Both the position numbers and the translations under genes were made by a program. Positions 1 to 9,955 of a stretch of 64,000 nt of DNA are shown in pieces. This DNA is from Pantoea anthophila (GTDB lineage: Bacteria; Pseudomonadota; Gammaproteobacteria; Enterobacterales; Enterobacteriaceae): positions 124,001-188,000 of the forward strand of contig NZ_VHIZ01000052.1 of assembly GCF_006494375.1 (NCBI RefSeq). Direction: 5' to 3'. The notes under the pieces are model-generated. The model worked only from the letters and a program-made list of their open reading frames with translations. It had not been told where the DNA came from and searched no databases. The first letter of the stretch is position 1. Each line of letters opens with the position of its first letter.

Positions 1-22
1 GCGCGCAGTGAAAATGCGCTAG

Positions 23-2050
<2,028 letters not shown>

Positions 2051-2191
2051 TCACGATAAAGTGGTCGGATGAGTTAACTCTAGCCATTTCTGTGTTAAAA
2101 AAAAGTGAAAGAGTGTCAGGGTGTGAGTGAAATCAACATCAGCCGCGACAGGCCGTGCGTCCGCCGTGGCCGATTTTCAGGGCGGGCGCGA

Positions 2192-2899
2192 TTATCGCCG
2201 CCGGATCCAGGAGTAGCGGGAGTGATAGCCGCTGCCCGTATGGGTGTTGAAGCGGTAGCTTGAACCGCTCTCGGCCATACAGTAGGTGCAGACGCCGACA
2301 TTATCAATCTGCGCAGCCGGAACGCCCGCATCGACCAGCATCTGCGTCGCCAGCGCCGGCAGATCGAACCAGACACCCTGCTGACGCGCCGTCGCCTGCG
2401 GGCGCTGAGCCTCACCATTGACCGGCTGCTGCCTGTGCCAGCGCAGCCCGTGGGCCAGCGCCGGATTCCGGGCGATCTCCGCCAGCTGAGGCTCGGCCAG
2501 CTCATAACAGCAGGGGCCGAGTGCCGGGCCGATCGCCACGACCAGATTCTCTGGCGCGCTGCCCTGTTCGCACAGTTTTTCCACGGCGCGGATCAGCACG
2601 CCCGCCAGCGTGCCTTTCAGTCCGGCATGCACCGCCGCCACGATGCGCTGCTGAGGATCGGCGATCAGCACCGGCAGGCAGTCAGCGGTATACACCGCCA
2701 CCGGGCGCGTCCCGCTGCTGATAATGCCATCCGACTCGCAGCTTTTGGATGGGGTGTTTTCGACGTCGAAGACGACCGTGGCACTGTGGCGCTGATGCCC
2801 CCAGGCGCCGTCGGCGGGCGGTGGCTCACCGGCGGGCTGAAAGGCATAATCCACCCAGTCCAGCGAGTCGAGCAACGGCGAGCGCGGGATAACGGCCAT
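2192..2899 (-). CDS. PgeF/YfiH-type laccase-domain protein
   Basis: Member of the multicopper 'polyphenol oxidase' (DUF152) family. E. coli YfiH of this family has been linked to purine nucleoside phosphorolysis/deamination and peptidoglycan editing. The predicted metal ligands are all present: H38 (in GHQRH), C74 (in TADCLPVL) and H91 (in AAVHAG), with further conserved cysteines near the C-terminus. The 235-aa length is typical. ATG at 2899 is preceded by AGGAG at 6-nt spacing, much better than the upstream in-frame start at 2938. The usual pgeF partner (rluD) is absent here, so this may be a paralogue of the housekeeping copy. Substrate unknown; family assignment is firm. Confidence 0.8.
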   Translation of the reverse strand: MAVIPRSPLLDSLDWVDYAFQPAGEPPPADGAWGHQRHSATVVFDVENTPSKSCESDGIISSGTRPVAVYTADCLPVLIADPQQRIVAAVHAGLKGTLAGVLIRAVEKLCEQGSAPENLVVAIGPALGPCCYELAEPQLAEIARNPALAHGLRWHRQQPVNGEAQRPQATARQQGVWFDLPALATQMLVDAGVPAAQIDNVGVCTYCMAESGSSYRFNTHTGSGYHSRYSWIRRR

Positions 2900-3005
2900 A
2901 GGAATCTCCTGTGATAACAGCGTGCATTGGGCTGCCAACAGCTTACGTTAACTGCTACATTTTTGAAGCGTCTCCTCAGCCCTTTCTCACCTTAAGGATG
3001 AAATG

Positions 3006-3815
3006 ATGAAAACCTCCGCAAAACTTGCCGCCTCCGGACTGGTTGCCCTGCTGCTGACCGGCTGCGCCTCCTCGTCACACCAGACCGCTCAGCAGCAGCT
3101 CGGGCAGCAGTCGGTGCTGGCGGTCAACTGGTTCCAGCAGTCCGGCGAATATCAGGCGCTGACCTGGCAGGCGTTCAACACCGCACGCATGGCGTTCGAT
3201 CAGGCGCCGTCGCTGACCGGCAAACCGAAAGCCGTAATTGTCGATCTGGACGAAACCATGCTGGATAACAGCGCCTACAGCGCCTGGCAGGCGAAAAACG
3301 GTCAGCCGTTCAGCAGCAAGAGCTGGTCAGCCTGGACCCAGGTGCGACAGGCGAAAGCGGTGCCCGGCGCGGTCGAGTTTGCACGCCACGTCACCCAGAA
3401 CGGCGGCACACTGTTCTATGTGTCGAACCGCGATCAGAAAGATTACGCCGCCACGGTGGCGAATATGCAGCAGCTCGGTTTTCCTGACGTCAGTGAAAAA
3501 ACGGTGCGCCTGAATACCGACAGCTCCAACAAGCAGGCGCGTTTCGATGCCATCAAAAATGCGGGCTACAATGTGGTGCTCTACGTGGGCGATAACCTCA
3601 ACGATTTCGGCGGAGCGACCTGGCATCAGGGCAATCAGCAGCGTCGCGATTTTGTGAATCTCAATCATCAGCAGTTTGGCACGCAGTTCATCGTGCTGCC
3701 GAACCCGCTTTACGGCGACTGGGAGAGCGGTATGGCGGAGAATTACAATAAGCTGACGCCGGATCAGCAGCTCTCCGTGCGGGAATCGCGCCTGCAAAGC
3801 TGGAACGGTAAATAA
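3006..3815 (+). CDS. HAD acid phosphatase, lipoprotein e(P4) family
   Basis: Predicted outer-membrane lipoprotein phosphatase. The signal peptide ends in a lipobox (LLTGC, cysteine at about residue 20). HAD motif I is DLDETMLDN at about residue 78; motifs with YVSNRD and GDNLNDFGG follow at about 138 and 196. This fits subfamily IIIB (class B/C acid phosphatase, 5'-nucleotidase e(P4)-like), which in Haemophilus dephosphorylates NMN and other nucleotides in the periplasm. The length of 269 aa is normal. Two tandem ATGs (3003, 3006) follow AAGGA; the second has the better spacing. It stands alone and is followed by a hairpin. Physiological substrate here is unknown. Confidence 0.85.
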   Translation: MKTSAKLAASGLVALLLTGCASSSHQTAQQQLGQQSVLAVNWFQQSGEYQALTWQAFNTARMAFDQAPSLTGKPKAVIVDLDETMLDNSAYSAWQAKNGQPFSSKSWSAWTQVRQAKAVPGAVEFARHVTQNGGTLFYVSNRDQKDYAATVANMQQLGFPDVSEKTVRLNTDSSNKQARFDAIKNAGYNVVLYVGDNLNDFGGATWHQGNQQRRDFVNLNHQQFGTQFIVLPNPLYGDWESGMAENYNKLTPDQQLSVRESRLQSWNGK

Positions 3816-3829
3816 TTCGTCAAGAAAAA

Positions 3830-3850
3830 GAGCCTGACCCGTTCAGGCTC
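3830..3850 (+). terminator. Hairpin after the lipoprotein phosphatase
   Basis: Perfect 8-bp stem GAGCCTGA / TCAGGCTC with a 5-nt loop, 14 nt past the stop codon. The T-run on the plus side is weak (TGTTAAATT); an A-run precedes the stem, so it would work better on the minus strand. Confidence 0.6.
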
Positions 3851-3851
3851 T

Positions 3852-4395
3852 GTTAAATTCTGGTCCTGATTTACTTTCCGCTGTCACTATTTTGCTGCGA
3901 ATCAAATTAATCATCTCTCGCTTTATTCTTATCTCAAAGCAGGCGTATTTGACTGGCTCTTTACTATTAAGATGGTTGATTGTGCTAATGGTTAATTTTT
4001 TAATTAAGAGTAATCCTGGTAAAAGTGGGGCGAACGGGCAGGGTGAAAAAAAGCCATGCGGTTAGTGTTTGTATTTATTTGTCAGCAATAAATTAAGCCT
4101 TTTATTTTATATTTTTTAACTAACTGATATATCTTATTTTAATCTTCGCTGTTTATGTGCCCTCATTTTTCTCCTGCTGAATTAAATTTACTTTCTTCTG
4201 ACTCTTGCTGACGTTTAATTGACAAATCACGCCATGTTAAAGCGTTGTGAAATATTGCTCGTGCATTGGCAATGGTTAACGTCTATAACCTTTTTCTGTG
4301 ACTTGGTTCTTATTTACCTGGCGGCTCTCACGCTATTTGTGAGCCGATACACTTTGTGATCAGCCAGGATGCGACATCCCGGTAGTAGAGAGAAG
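3852..4395. other. AT-rich intergenic stretch upstream of the carbonic anhydrase
   Basis: About 540 bp without a credible gene. The DNA is markedly AT-rich (around 4030-4160) compared with its neighbours, as in H-NS-bound enterobacterial promoter regions. An imperfect hairpin (GGCTCTCAC ... GTGAGCC, about 4323-4346) lies in what would be the leader of the downstream gene. No ORF with a ribosome site was found. Confidence 0.4.
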
Positions 4396-5028
4396 ATGAA
4401 TGTGACGACACTTAAACCCTTATTAGCGAAAAATCGCAGTTGGGCATTACAGCGCCGCCAGCGTAATCCAGACTATTTCAAAAAATCCCTTCATCAGCAA
4501 AAACCGCACTCGCTCTGGATTGGCTGTTCAGACAGCCGTGTTCCGGCCGAAGTGCTGACCGGCTCCCACCCAGGCGAACTCTTTGTGCACCGCAATATCG
4601 CCAACATGGTGCTGGAGGAGGATGACAATCTGCTGAGCGTGCTGCAATACGCGCTCTTCTTTCTCAACGTGAAACGCATCGTGCTCAGCGGCCATTACGG
4701 CTGCGGCGGGGTAGAAGCCGCACAGAACCTGCCAGGCAGCGTGCTGGAAGGGCAGGACACCGCACTGGGAAGGCGTATTCAGCGGCTGCGTGATGACATT
4801 CAGCAGGGGCTGGCCGAGGAAGGGCCAGCAGACGCCACCCCCGATGAACAACGCGATCGGCTGGTTGAAGCCAACGTTAAAGCGCAATTCGCCAGGCTGG
4901 TGAAGTCTGAGCCGGTCAGGCAAATCTGGCAATCGGGCCAGGAACTGGAGGTGTTTGGTTGTGTTTATGACCTGCGCTCCGGCCATCTCAAAGAGCTGAT
5001 TCATCAATCTTCAGAGGAGCCTTCATGA
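4396..5028 (+). CDS. Beta-class carbonic anhydrase
   Basis: Interconverts CO2 and bicarbonate in the cytoplasm. The beta-class zinc ligands are visible: C44 and D46 in CSDSR, then H100 and C103 in SGHYGCGG. The 210-aa length is close to E. coli Can and CynT. Start at ATG 4396 is preceded by AGAGAGAAG; a longer in-frame start (4369) lacks support. The stop codon overlaps the start of a SulP transporter (ATGATG at 5025), so the two are translationally coupled. This pairing suggests a shared role in bicarbonate uptake or pH balance. Which of Can or CynT it is closer to cannot be settled by eye. Confidence 0.93.
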   Translation: MNVTTLKPLLAKNRSWALQRRQRNPDYFKKSLHQQKPHSLWIGCSDSRVPAEVLTGSHPGELFVHRNIANMVLEEDDNLLSVLQYALFFLNVKRIVLSGHYGCGGVEAAQNLPGSVLEGQDTALGRRIQRLRDDIQQGLAEEGPADATPDEQRDRLVEANVKAQFARLVKSEPVRQIWQSGQELEVFGCVYDLRSGHLKELIHQSSEEPS

Positions 5029-6503
5029 TGAATTCTGATACCCTGCGCCGCGACATCCCGGCGGGTCTGGTGGTTTTCCTGGTGGCTTTACCGCTCTGTC
5101 TGGGTATCGCTCAGGCCAGCGGGCTGCCGCCGTTTGCCGGTCTGCTGACCGGGGTGATTGGCGGTCTGGTCGTCACCTCGTTAAGTCCCTCCCGCTTTGC
5201 CGTCAGCGGTCCGGCGGCGGGTCTGGTCACTATCGTTGTCGCCTCGATGGCGACGCTGGGCAGCTTCTCCGCCTTCCTCACCGCGCTGATTATCGCCGGG
5301 GCATTGCAGTGCCTGTTGGGTCTGCTGCGCGCCGGACGGTTTATCTCGCTGGTGCCGGGCAGCGTGATTAAAGGCATGCTGGCGGCGATTGGCCTGCTGC
5401 TGATCATGCAGCAGATCCCGGTGGCGCTGGGCGCGGCGGGCGATGCGGAGCTGGTTTCGCTGGTGAATGGGCAGATGACCTTCTCACTGCCGTCGATTGT
5501 CGTGGCGGCGGTCGGTTTAGCCATTCTATGCCTCTGGACAACCGCCCCGATCAAACGTATTAAGGCGCTGGCCTGGATCCCTGGGCCGCTGATTGCGGTG
5601 CTGGTCGGCTGCGTCGCCACGGTGGCAGGCGGAAGGCTGTTCCCGGAGATGGCGCAGGGGCTGGCACGCATCTCGCTGCCCGCCTTCGACAGCGTCTCTG
5701 CGCTGGTGGCTGAGCTGGAAACGCCTGACTGGATGGCCTGGCAGAATCCGCAGGTCTGGGTCGTCGCCGTGACGCTGGCTCTGGTTGCCAGCCTGGAAAC
5801 CCTGCTGAGTCAGGAAGCGCTGAAAAAGCTGCGTCCGCAGACGCCCGCGCCGTCGCCCAACAAAGAGATGTTCGCTCAGGGTATCGGTAATCTGACCGCC
5901 GGTTTTCTGGGCGCAATGCCGATAACGGCGGTGATCGTGCGCAGTTCGGTCAACGTCAGCGCGGGGGCGCAGACAAAGCTCTCCATCTTCATTCACGGTG
6001 TGCTGCTGCTGATCTGCGGCATGTGGTTCAGTGAGATGCTGAACGCCATTCCCCTGGCCAGCCTGGCCGCGGTGCTGCTCTACACCGGCTATAAACTGGC
6101 AACCCCAAAACTCTTTGTCGAACAGTTCCGGATGGGGGCCCAGCAGTACGTGCCGTTCCTGGCGACCATCGTCGGCATTATTACGCTGGGGATGCTGGTC
6201 GGCATCGGCATCGGTATCGCCACGCAGATCCTCTACAGCATCTATAAAAGCCATCGCAACGCGCTGCAGCTCACCCGTTATGACGATCACTACGTCCTGC
6301 GCTTTCAGCAGAACCTGACGTTTATGCACAACCCAAAGCTGCAGGGATTGCTGGATGAGATCCCGGAGAACAGCGTGGTGATTATCGATAATGACAATGC
6401 GGAATATATCGATCCCGATGTGAAAGCGGTGCTGAAAGATTTTGGCGACAACGCGGACAAGCGCGGCATCCGCCTGAGTCAGTGGCCGGTGGCCGTAAAA
6501 TAG
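5025..6503 (+). CDS. SulP-family inorganic anion transporter
   Basis: Inner-membrane transporter of the SulP/SLC26 family, 492 aa. It opens with the family signature around DIPAGLVVFLVALPLCLG (residues 10-27) and has about 10-12 hydrophobic segments up to residue 410. A C-terminal STAS-like domain follows (about 425-492, with VVIIDNDNAEYIDPDV). The start overlaps the carbonic anhydrase stop by 4 nt; a second ATG at 5028 is equally possible, and AGAGGAG lies upstream. SulP proteins carry sulfate, bicarbonate or dicarboxylates; coupling to a carbonic anhydrase points to bicarbonate, by inference only. Two hairpins follow the gene. Confidence 0.9.
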   Translation: MMNSDTLRRDIPAGLVVFLVALPLCLGIAQASGLPPFAGLLTGVIGGLVVTSLSPSRFAVSGPAAGLVTIVVASMATLGSFSAFLTALIIAGALQCLLGLLRAGRFISLVPGSVIKGMLAAIGLLLIMQQIPVALGAAGDAELVSLVNGQMTFSLPSIVVAAVGLAILCLWTTAPIKRIKALAWIPGPLIAVLVGCVATVAGGRLFPEMAQGLARISLPAFDSVSALVAELETPDWMAWQNPQVWVVAVTLALVASLETLLSQEALKKLRPQTPAPSPNKEMFAQGIGNLTAGFLGAMPITAVIVRSSVNVSAGAQTKLSIFIHGVLLLICGMWFSEMLNAIPLASLAAVLLYTGYKLATPKLFVEQFRMGAQQYVPFLATIVGIITLGMLVGIGIGIATQILYSIYKSHRNALQLTRYDDHYVLRFQQNLTFMHNPKLQGLLDEIPENSVVIIDNDNAEYIDPDVKAVLKDFGDNADKRGIRLSQWPVAVK

Positions 6504-6536
6504 CCCGAAGCGCAACGGCAGCATCAGCAGAAGAGC

Positions 6537-6567
6537 AAAAATCGGATATCTCGGATAGCCGATTTTT
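6537..6567 (+). terminator. Rho-independent terminator after the SulP gene
   Basis: Stem AAAAATCGG / CCGATTTTT (6537-6545 with 6559-6567), continued by T residues. It ends the carbonic anhydrase-SulP operon. Confidence 0.8.
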
Positions 6568-6574
6568 TTACTGG

Positions 6575-6598
6575 CGGGGCATAATAAAGCCCCGTTTT
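6575..6598 (+). terminator. Second terminator-like hairpin
   Basis: Stem CGGGGC / GCCCCG with loop ATAATAAA, followed by TTTT. It sits directly behind the first terminator, as a tandem back-up. Confidence 0.6.
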
Positions 6599-6772
6599 CT
6601 GCTGTCATCTGCTGTGCTTACCCGGCGCCGGGGCATTTTATTGAGTTAGCCCATGAAGTGGGGTTTTATCGCAGGATGACATTGAGGGCATTCAGGATTT
6701 AATCATTCTGACACCACGCGCCTGTTCAGGCTGGCGTGGAGAGCCAGCCTCACCGCGATAAGGTCCGGACGC

Positions 6773-8194
6773 ATGCGCACACCGCTGTTTGAAGAGCACA
6801 ACGCAAAGAAGAACGCAGTTTTGCTGTTTTTAATCACGCTGCTGTTTTGTTTTATCGGCGGACATCTGCGCTTTCCCAAAGAGCTCTCTCTCTTCTGGCC
6901 GGTTAATGCGATCGTGACGGGCGTCATCGTCCGCTATCCCTTTCTGCACCGGGGCCGCTACTACCTGGCTATCCTGGCCGCCATGGTGTTCAACGACACC
7001 GTTTTTTCGGGCTGGGCGTTCTCAGCGTTAACCCTTAACGTGGCGAATGTGCTGTTTGTGCTGGTGGCGGTGACGCTGCTGGTGAGGCATCTCCAGCACG
7101 ATTCCGGCAGTGAACGGATTACCAGCGTGCTGCGAATCTTCCCGGCCTGCCTGCTGGCGGCGTTCACCTGTGCCAGCTGGGGGGCGCTGGCGCAGCAGGC
7201 TGATTTTGATACCGGGCTGGCGGTGGCATGGGCTGACTGGTTCAGCGAGCAGTTCTCCACCGGGCTGATGCTGCTGCCGTTTTTGCTGACCCGCGACTGG
7301 TCGTCGCTGTCGCCCCGCCAGTTTCTGCACATCCGCAAGCTGCTCCCGGTTATCGCCGTGGCGGGTTCGCTGACAATCGGGGCGATGATGGGTGGCGCGG
7401 GCAGCCTGACGTTCCCGGTTCCTGCGCTGATCTGGTGTGCGGTGGTGTTGCCCATGCCGCTGACCAGCCTGGTGATTTTGCTGACCGGCATTACCGAAAT
7501 TATCCTGGTGTCGCACGGCGTGATGAACATTCAGGGCAGCGACGCGATGCTGCCGCTTAACCATCTCACTTCGGCCCGTCTGGGGGTAGCGACCATCTCC
7601 ATCAGCCCGCTGATCGTGGCCGCGAGTATGGATGCGATCCGCCAGCTTAACCAGCGCCTGGCGCTGCGGGCGAATTACGACTTCCTGACCCGGCTGCTGT
7701 CGCGCTCCGGTCTCTATGAAAGCCTGCGCAGTGAACCCATCTTCCCTGAACGCAAAGCGGGCGTTATCCTGCTGGATGTCGACTACTTCAAAGCCATTAA
7801 CGACAATTTCGGTCACGATGCGGGCGACAGCGTGCTGGAAGAGATCGCGCGCCGGATGCAGCGGGTGGTGGGCAAAGCGGGACGCATCTGCCGTTTTGGC
7901 GGCGAGGAGTTTGTGGTGGTGCTGTTCGATCAGAACCCGGAGAGACTCTATTTTCTGGCTGAGAATATCCGGCAGACGATGGCGAAAGAGAAGTTCTGGC
8001 TGCAGGGGAATACCGTGACGGTGACCGTCAGTCTGGGACTGGCGCATGACAGCGCCGCTGAGGCGACGGAGTGGCCCCCCGTCATCAACCGGCTGATCTC
8101 AGCGGCAGATAAAAACCTCTATCTGTCGAAACGCAACGGCCGCAACCAGACCTCACCGGTTAACTACCGTACCTTCACCAGCGACGTGGCCTGA
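6773..8194 (+). CDS. Membrane-anchored diguanylate cyclase (MASE1-like + GGDEF)
   Basis: Predicted to make cyclic di-GMP. About residues 15-290 are a run of transmembrane segments resembling a MASE1 sensory domain (WPVNAIVTG near the start). A GGDEF domain occupies about 305-465, with active-site motif GGEEF at 376-380, preceded by DVDYFKAINDNFGHDAGD. The inhibitory RxxD site upstream of the motif is missing (GKAG instead), so product feedback may be absent. Start ATG 6773 has AAGG about 10 nt upstream. It is monocistronic, convergent with ddlA. The sensed signal is unknown; cyclase activity is likely because catalytic residues are intact. Confidence 0.88.
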   Translation: MRTPLFEEHNAKKNAVLLFLITLLFCFIGGHLRFPKELSLFWPVNAIVTGVIVRYPFLHRGRYYLAILAAMVFNDTVFSGWAFSALTLNVANVLFVLVAVTLLVRHLQHDSGSERITSVLRIFPACLLAAFTCASWGALAQQADFDTGLAVAWADWFSEQFSTGLMLLPFLLTRDWSSLSPRQFLHIRKLLPVIAVAGSLTIGAMMGGAGSLTFPVPALIWCAVVLPMPLTSLVILLTGITEIILVSHGVMNIQGSDAMLPLNHLTSARLGVATISISPLIVAASMDAIRQLNQRLALRANYDFLTRLLSRSGLYESLRSEPIFPERKAGVILLDVDYFKAINDNFGHDAGDSVLEEIARRMQRVVGKAGRICRFGGEEFVVVLFDQNPERLYFLAENIRQTMAKEKFWLQGNTVTVTVSLGLAHDSAAEATEWPPVINRLISAADKNLYLSKRNGRNQTSPVNYRTFTSDVA

Positions 8195-8213
8195 CGCCAC
8201 GCCGCCGATGTAC

Positions 8214-9311
8214 TCAGCTGACGCTGCTTTTCAGGGTGCTGGCCTGCTGGTGGCGCTCGATGGCCAGGTCGATCAGGCGGCTGATCAGATCCTGATAGCT
8301 GAGTCCGGCTGCCTGCCATAATTTCGGGTACATGCTGATATTGGTGAAGCCGGGCAGGGTATTCACTTCGTTGACAATAATCTCGCCGCCGTCGGTTAAA
8401 AACACATCGACGCGCGCCATACCAAAACACTCCAGTGCCGTGAAGGCTTTAATAGCAACCTCACGAATGGCATCGCTGGTTTCCGTGGAGAGGGCGGCGG
8501 GCACCACCGTCTGCGCACCGCTTTCCGAGATGTATTTGGTGTCGTAGGAGTAGAAGGCATCATGCACCACTACTTCGCCGCAGGGGCTGGCTTCGGGCGC
8601 ATCGTTGCCCAGCACCGCGCACTCAATTTCGCGTCCTTTAATGCCCTGCTCGATCAGCACTTTACGGTCAAAGGAGAAGGCGAGCGCCAGCGCGGCGTCA
8701 AATTCCGCCGGGCTGTCCACTTTGCTGACCCCGACCGATGAACCCTGATTGGCGGGTTTAATAAACAGCGGCAGGCCAAAGCGGGCAATGACAGCCTCTG
8801 CATCCAGCTGGGCGCGCTGCGCCTGGGTGACGCTCAGCCACGGGGCGACCTTCAGACCGGCATCGCGTAACAGGCGTTTGGTAAAATCTTTATCCATGCT
8901 GACCGCAGAACCGAGCACGTCGGAGCCGACAAAGGGTAACGAAGCCATCCGCAGCAGGCCCTGCAGAGAGCCATCCTCACCCAGCGTGCCGTGAACGATA
9001 GGGAAGATGACATCGATCTGCGACAGCGGATGTGCGTTGTGACGGGTGATAACCTGCTGCTGAGAATGACCGGGTACCAGCGCCACATCGTCAGCCGCGC
9101 GATTCAGGGCGATCAGTGACGGATTCTCAGCGTTCAGTAAGAAGTTGGACGCATCGTTAAGACGCCAGTGCCCCTGTTTGTCGATGCCCAGCAGCACCAC
9201 GTCAAACCGGGTTTTGTCTATCGCCTCAAGGATATTTTTGGCCGACTGCAACGACACTTCATGCTCAGCCGATTTCCCGCCAAACACGATCCCTACCCGC
9301 AACTTAGTCAT
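8214..9311 (-). CDS. ddlA: D-alanine--D-alanine ligase A
   Basis: Joins two D-alanines with ATP to make the dipeptide used for peptidoglycan precursors, in the cytoplasm. The 365-aa product matches E. coli DdlA almost throughout: [21 protein letters not shown] at the N-terminus, a glycine-rich ATP-grasp loop (QGSSVGVSK) and the C-terminal metal/ligand segment [10 protein letters not shown]-like ([12 protein letters not shown]). Start taken at ATG 9311 (MTKLRVG), as in E. coli; an upstream extension to 9335 is unlikely. DdlA rather than DdlB is favoured by length and sequence, and by the absence of mur/fts neighbours. It is transcribed from the same strand as the fimbrial operon just upstream. 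Confidence 0.96.
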   Translation of the reverse strand: MTKLRVGIVFGGKSAEHEVSLQSAKNILEAIDKTRFDVVLLGIDKQGHWRLNDASNFLLNAENPSLIALNRAADDVALVPGHSQQQVITRHNAHPLSQIDVIFPIVHGTLGEDGSLQGLLRMASLPFVGSDVLGSAVSMDKDFTKRLLRDAGLKVAPWLSVTQAQRAQLDAEAVIARFGLPLFIKPANQGSSVGVSKVDSPAEFDAALALAFSFDRKVLIEQGIKGREIECAVLGNDAPEASPCGEVVVHDAFYSYDTKYISESGAQTVVPAALSTETSDAIREVAIKAFTALECFGMARVDVFLTDGGEIIVNEVNTLPGFTNISMYPKLWQAAGLSYQDLISRLIDLAIERHQQASTLKSSVS

Positions 9312-9403
9312 CAATTTTGCCCACTGAAAAATCAAAACCTTAAGATAGCATGCGGGTTGCGCGGGAAAACAGGGTAAGGCGCGAGATAATTTTTCAGCGG
9401 CCG

Positions 9404-9955
9404 TTAACCCTCATCACTGACGATAAAGCTGCCGTTAAGCTGCCACTGTTTCCGCTCACTCACCCGGGTGGCATCGGCAGCCAGCCAGGTGACTATCGTC
9501 ACTTTTGCACGCAGCGTGCTGCCGGAGGCGATCTGGCCCTCTTTGCGGAACTGCAGAGGCAGACCGGCGCTGAACGTCATCGCTGCCGCCTCTGTTCCGG
9601 CTCGTTCGATCGTGACCGGACGATCGTCGAGCGTCACATCATGCAGGGTCAGTGTCGCCCGGCCCTGTTCGCCAAACAGATAGCTGTCGGCGTTTTTCGC
9701 GGGCCCGCTGAACATCAGTTTCAGCGGTGTCGGGCGGTCACAGATGACCGTGATCTCTGACTCTCGCGGGTCACCCATCCGCAGTTCGACGGCAGTCAGC
9801 GCATTGCCCGGGCGGCCGAGCAGCTCGCCCCGTGTCATTTCACCGTAATCAATCCGTGGATCGCTGAGCTGAATTTCGCACGCCGCACGGGCAGGGAGTG
9901 CGGCAAAAAGGCCACTGAAAGCCAGCAGCAGAGGCAGAACAGAGGGCTGTTTCAT
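9404..9955 (-). CDS. Minor/tip fimbrial subunit (DUF1120-like)
   Basis: Last gene of the chaperone-usher operon. The 183-aa product has a Sec signal peptide ending in ALPARA, then a mature beta-rich domain beginning [15 protein letters not shown] second cysteine (ITVICDRP) would form the usual subunit disulfide. Its C-terminus ([14 protein letters not shown]) resembles a pilin donor or closing strand. The start ATG at 9955 overlaps the usher stop (ATGA), implying translational coupling; a start at 9964 is also open. Position and size suggest a tip or adaptor subunit, but no receptor-binding domain is recognisable. Confidence 0.75.
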   Translation of the reverse strand: MKQPSVLPLLLAFSGLFAALPARAACEIQLSDPRIDYGEMTRGELLGRPGNALTAVELRMGDPRESEITVICDRPTPLKLMFSGPAKNADSYLFGEQGRATLTLHDVTLDDRPVTIERAGTEAAAMTFSAGLPLQFRKEGQIASGSTLRAKVTIVTWLAADATRVSERKQWQLNGSFIVSDEG

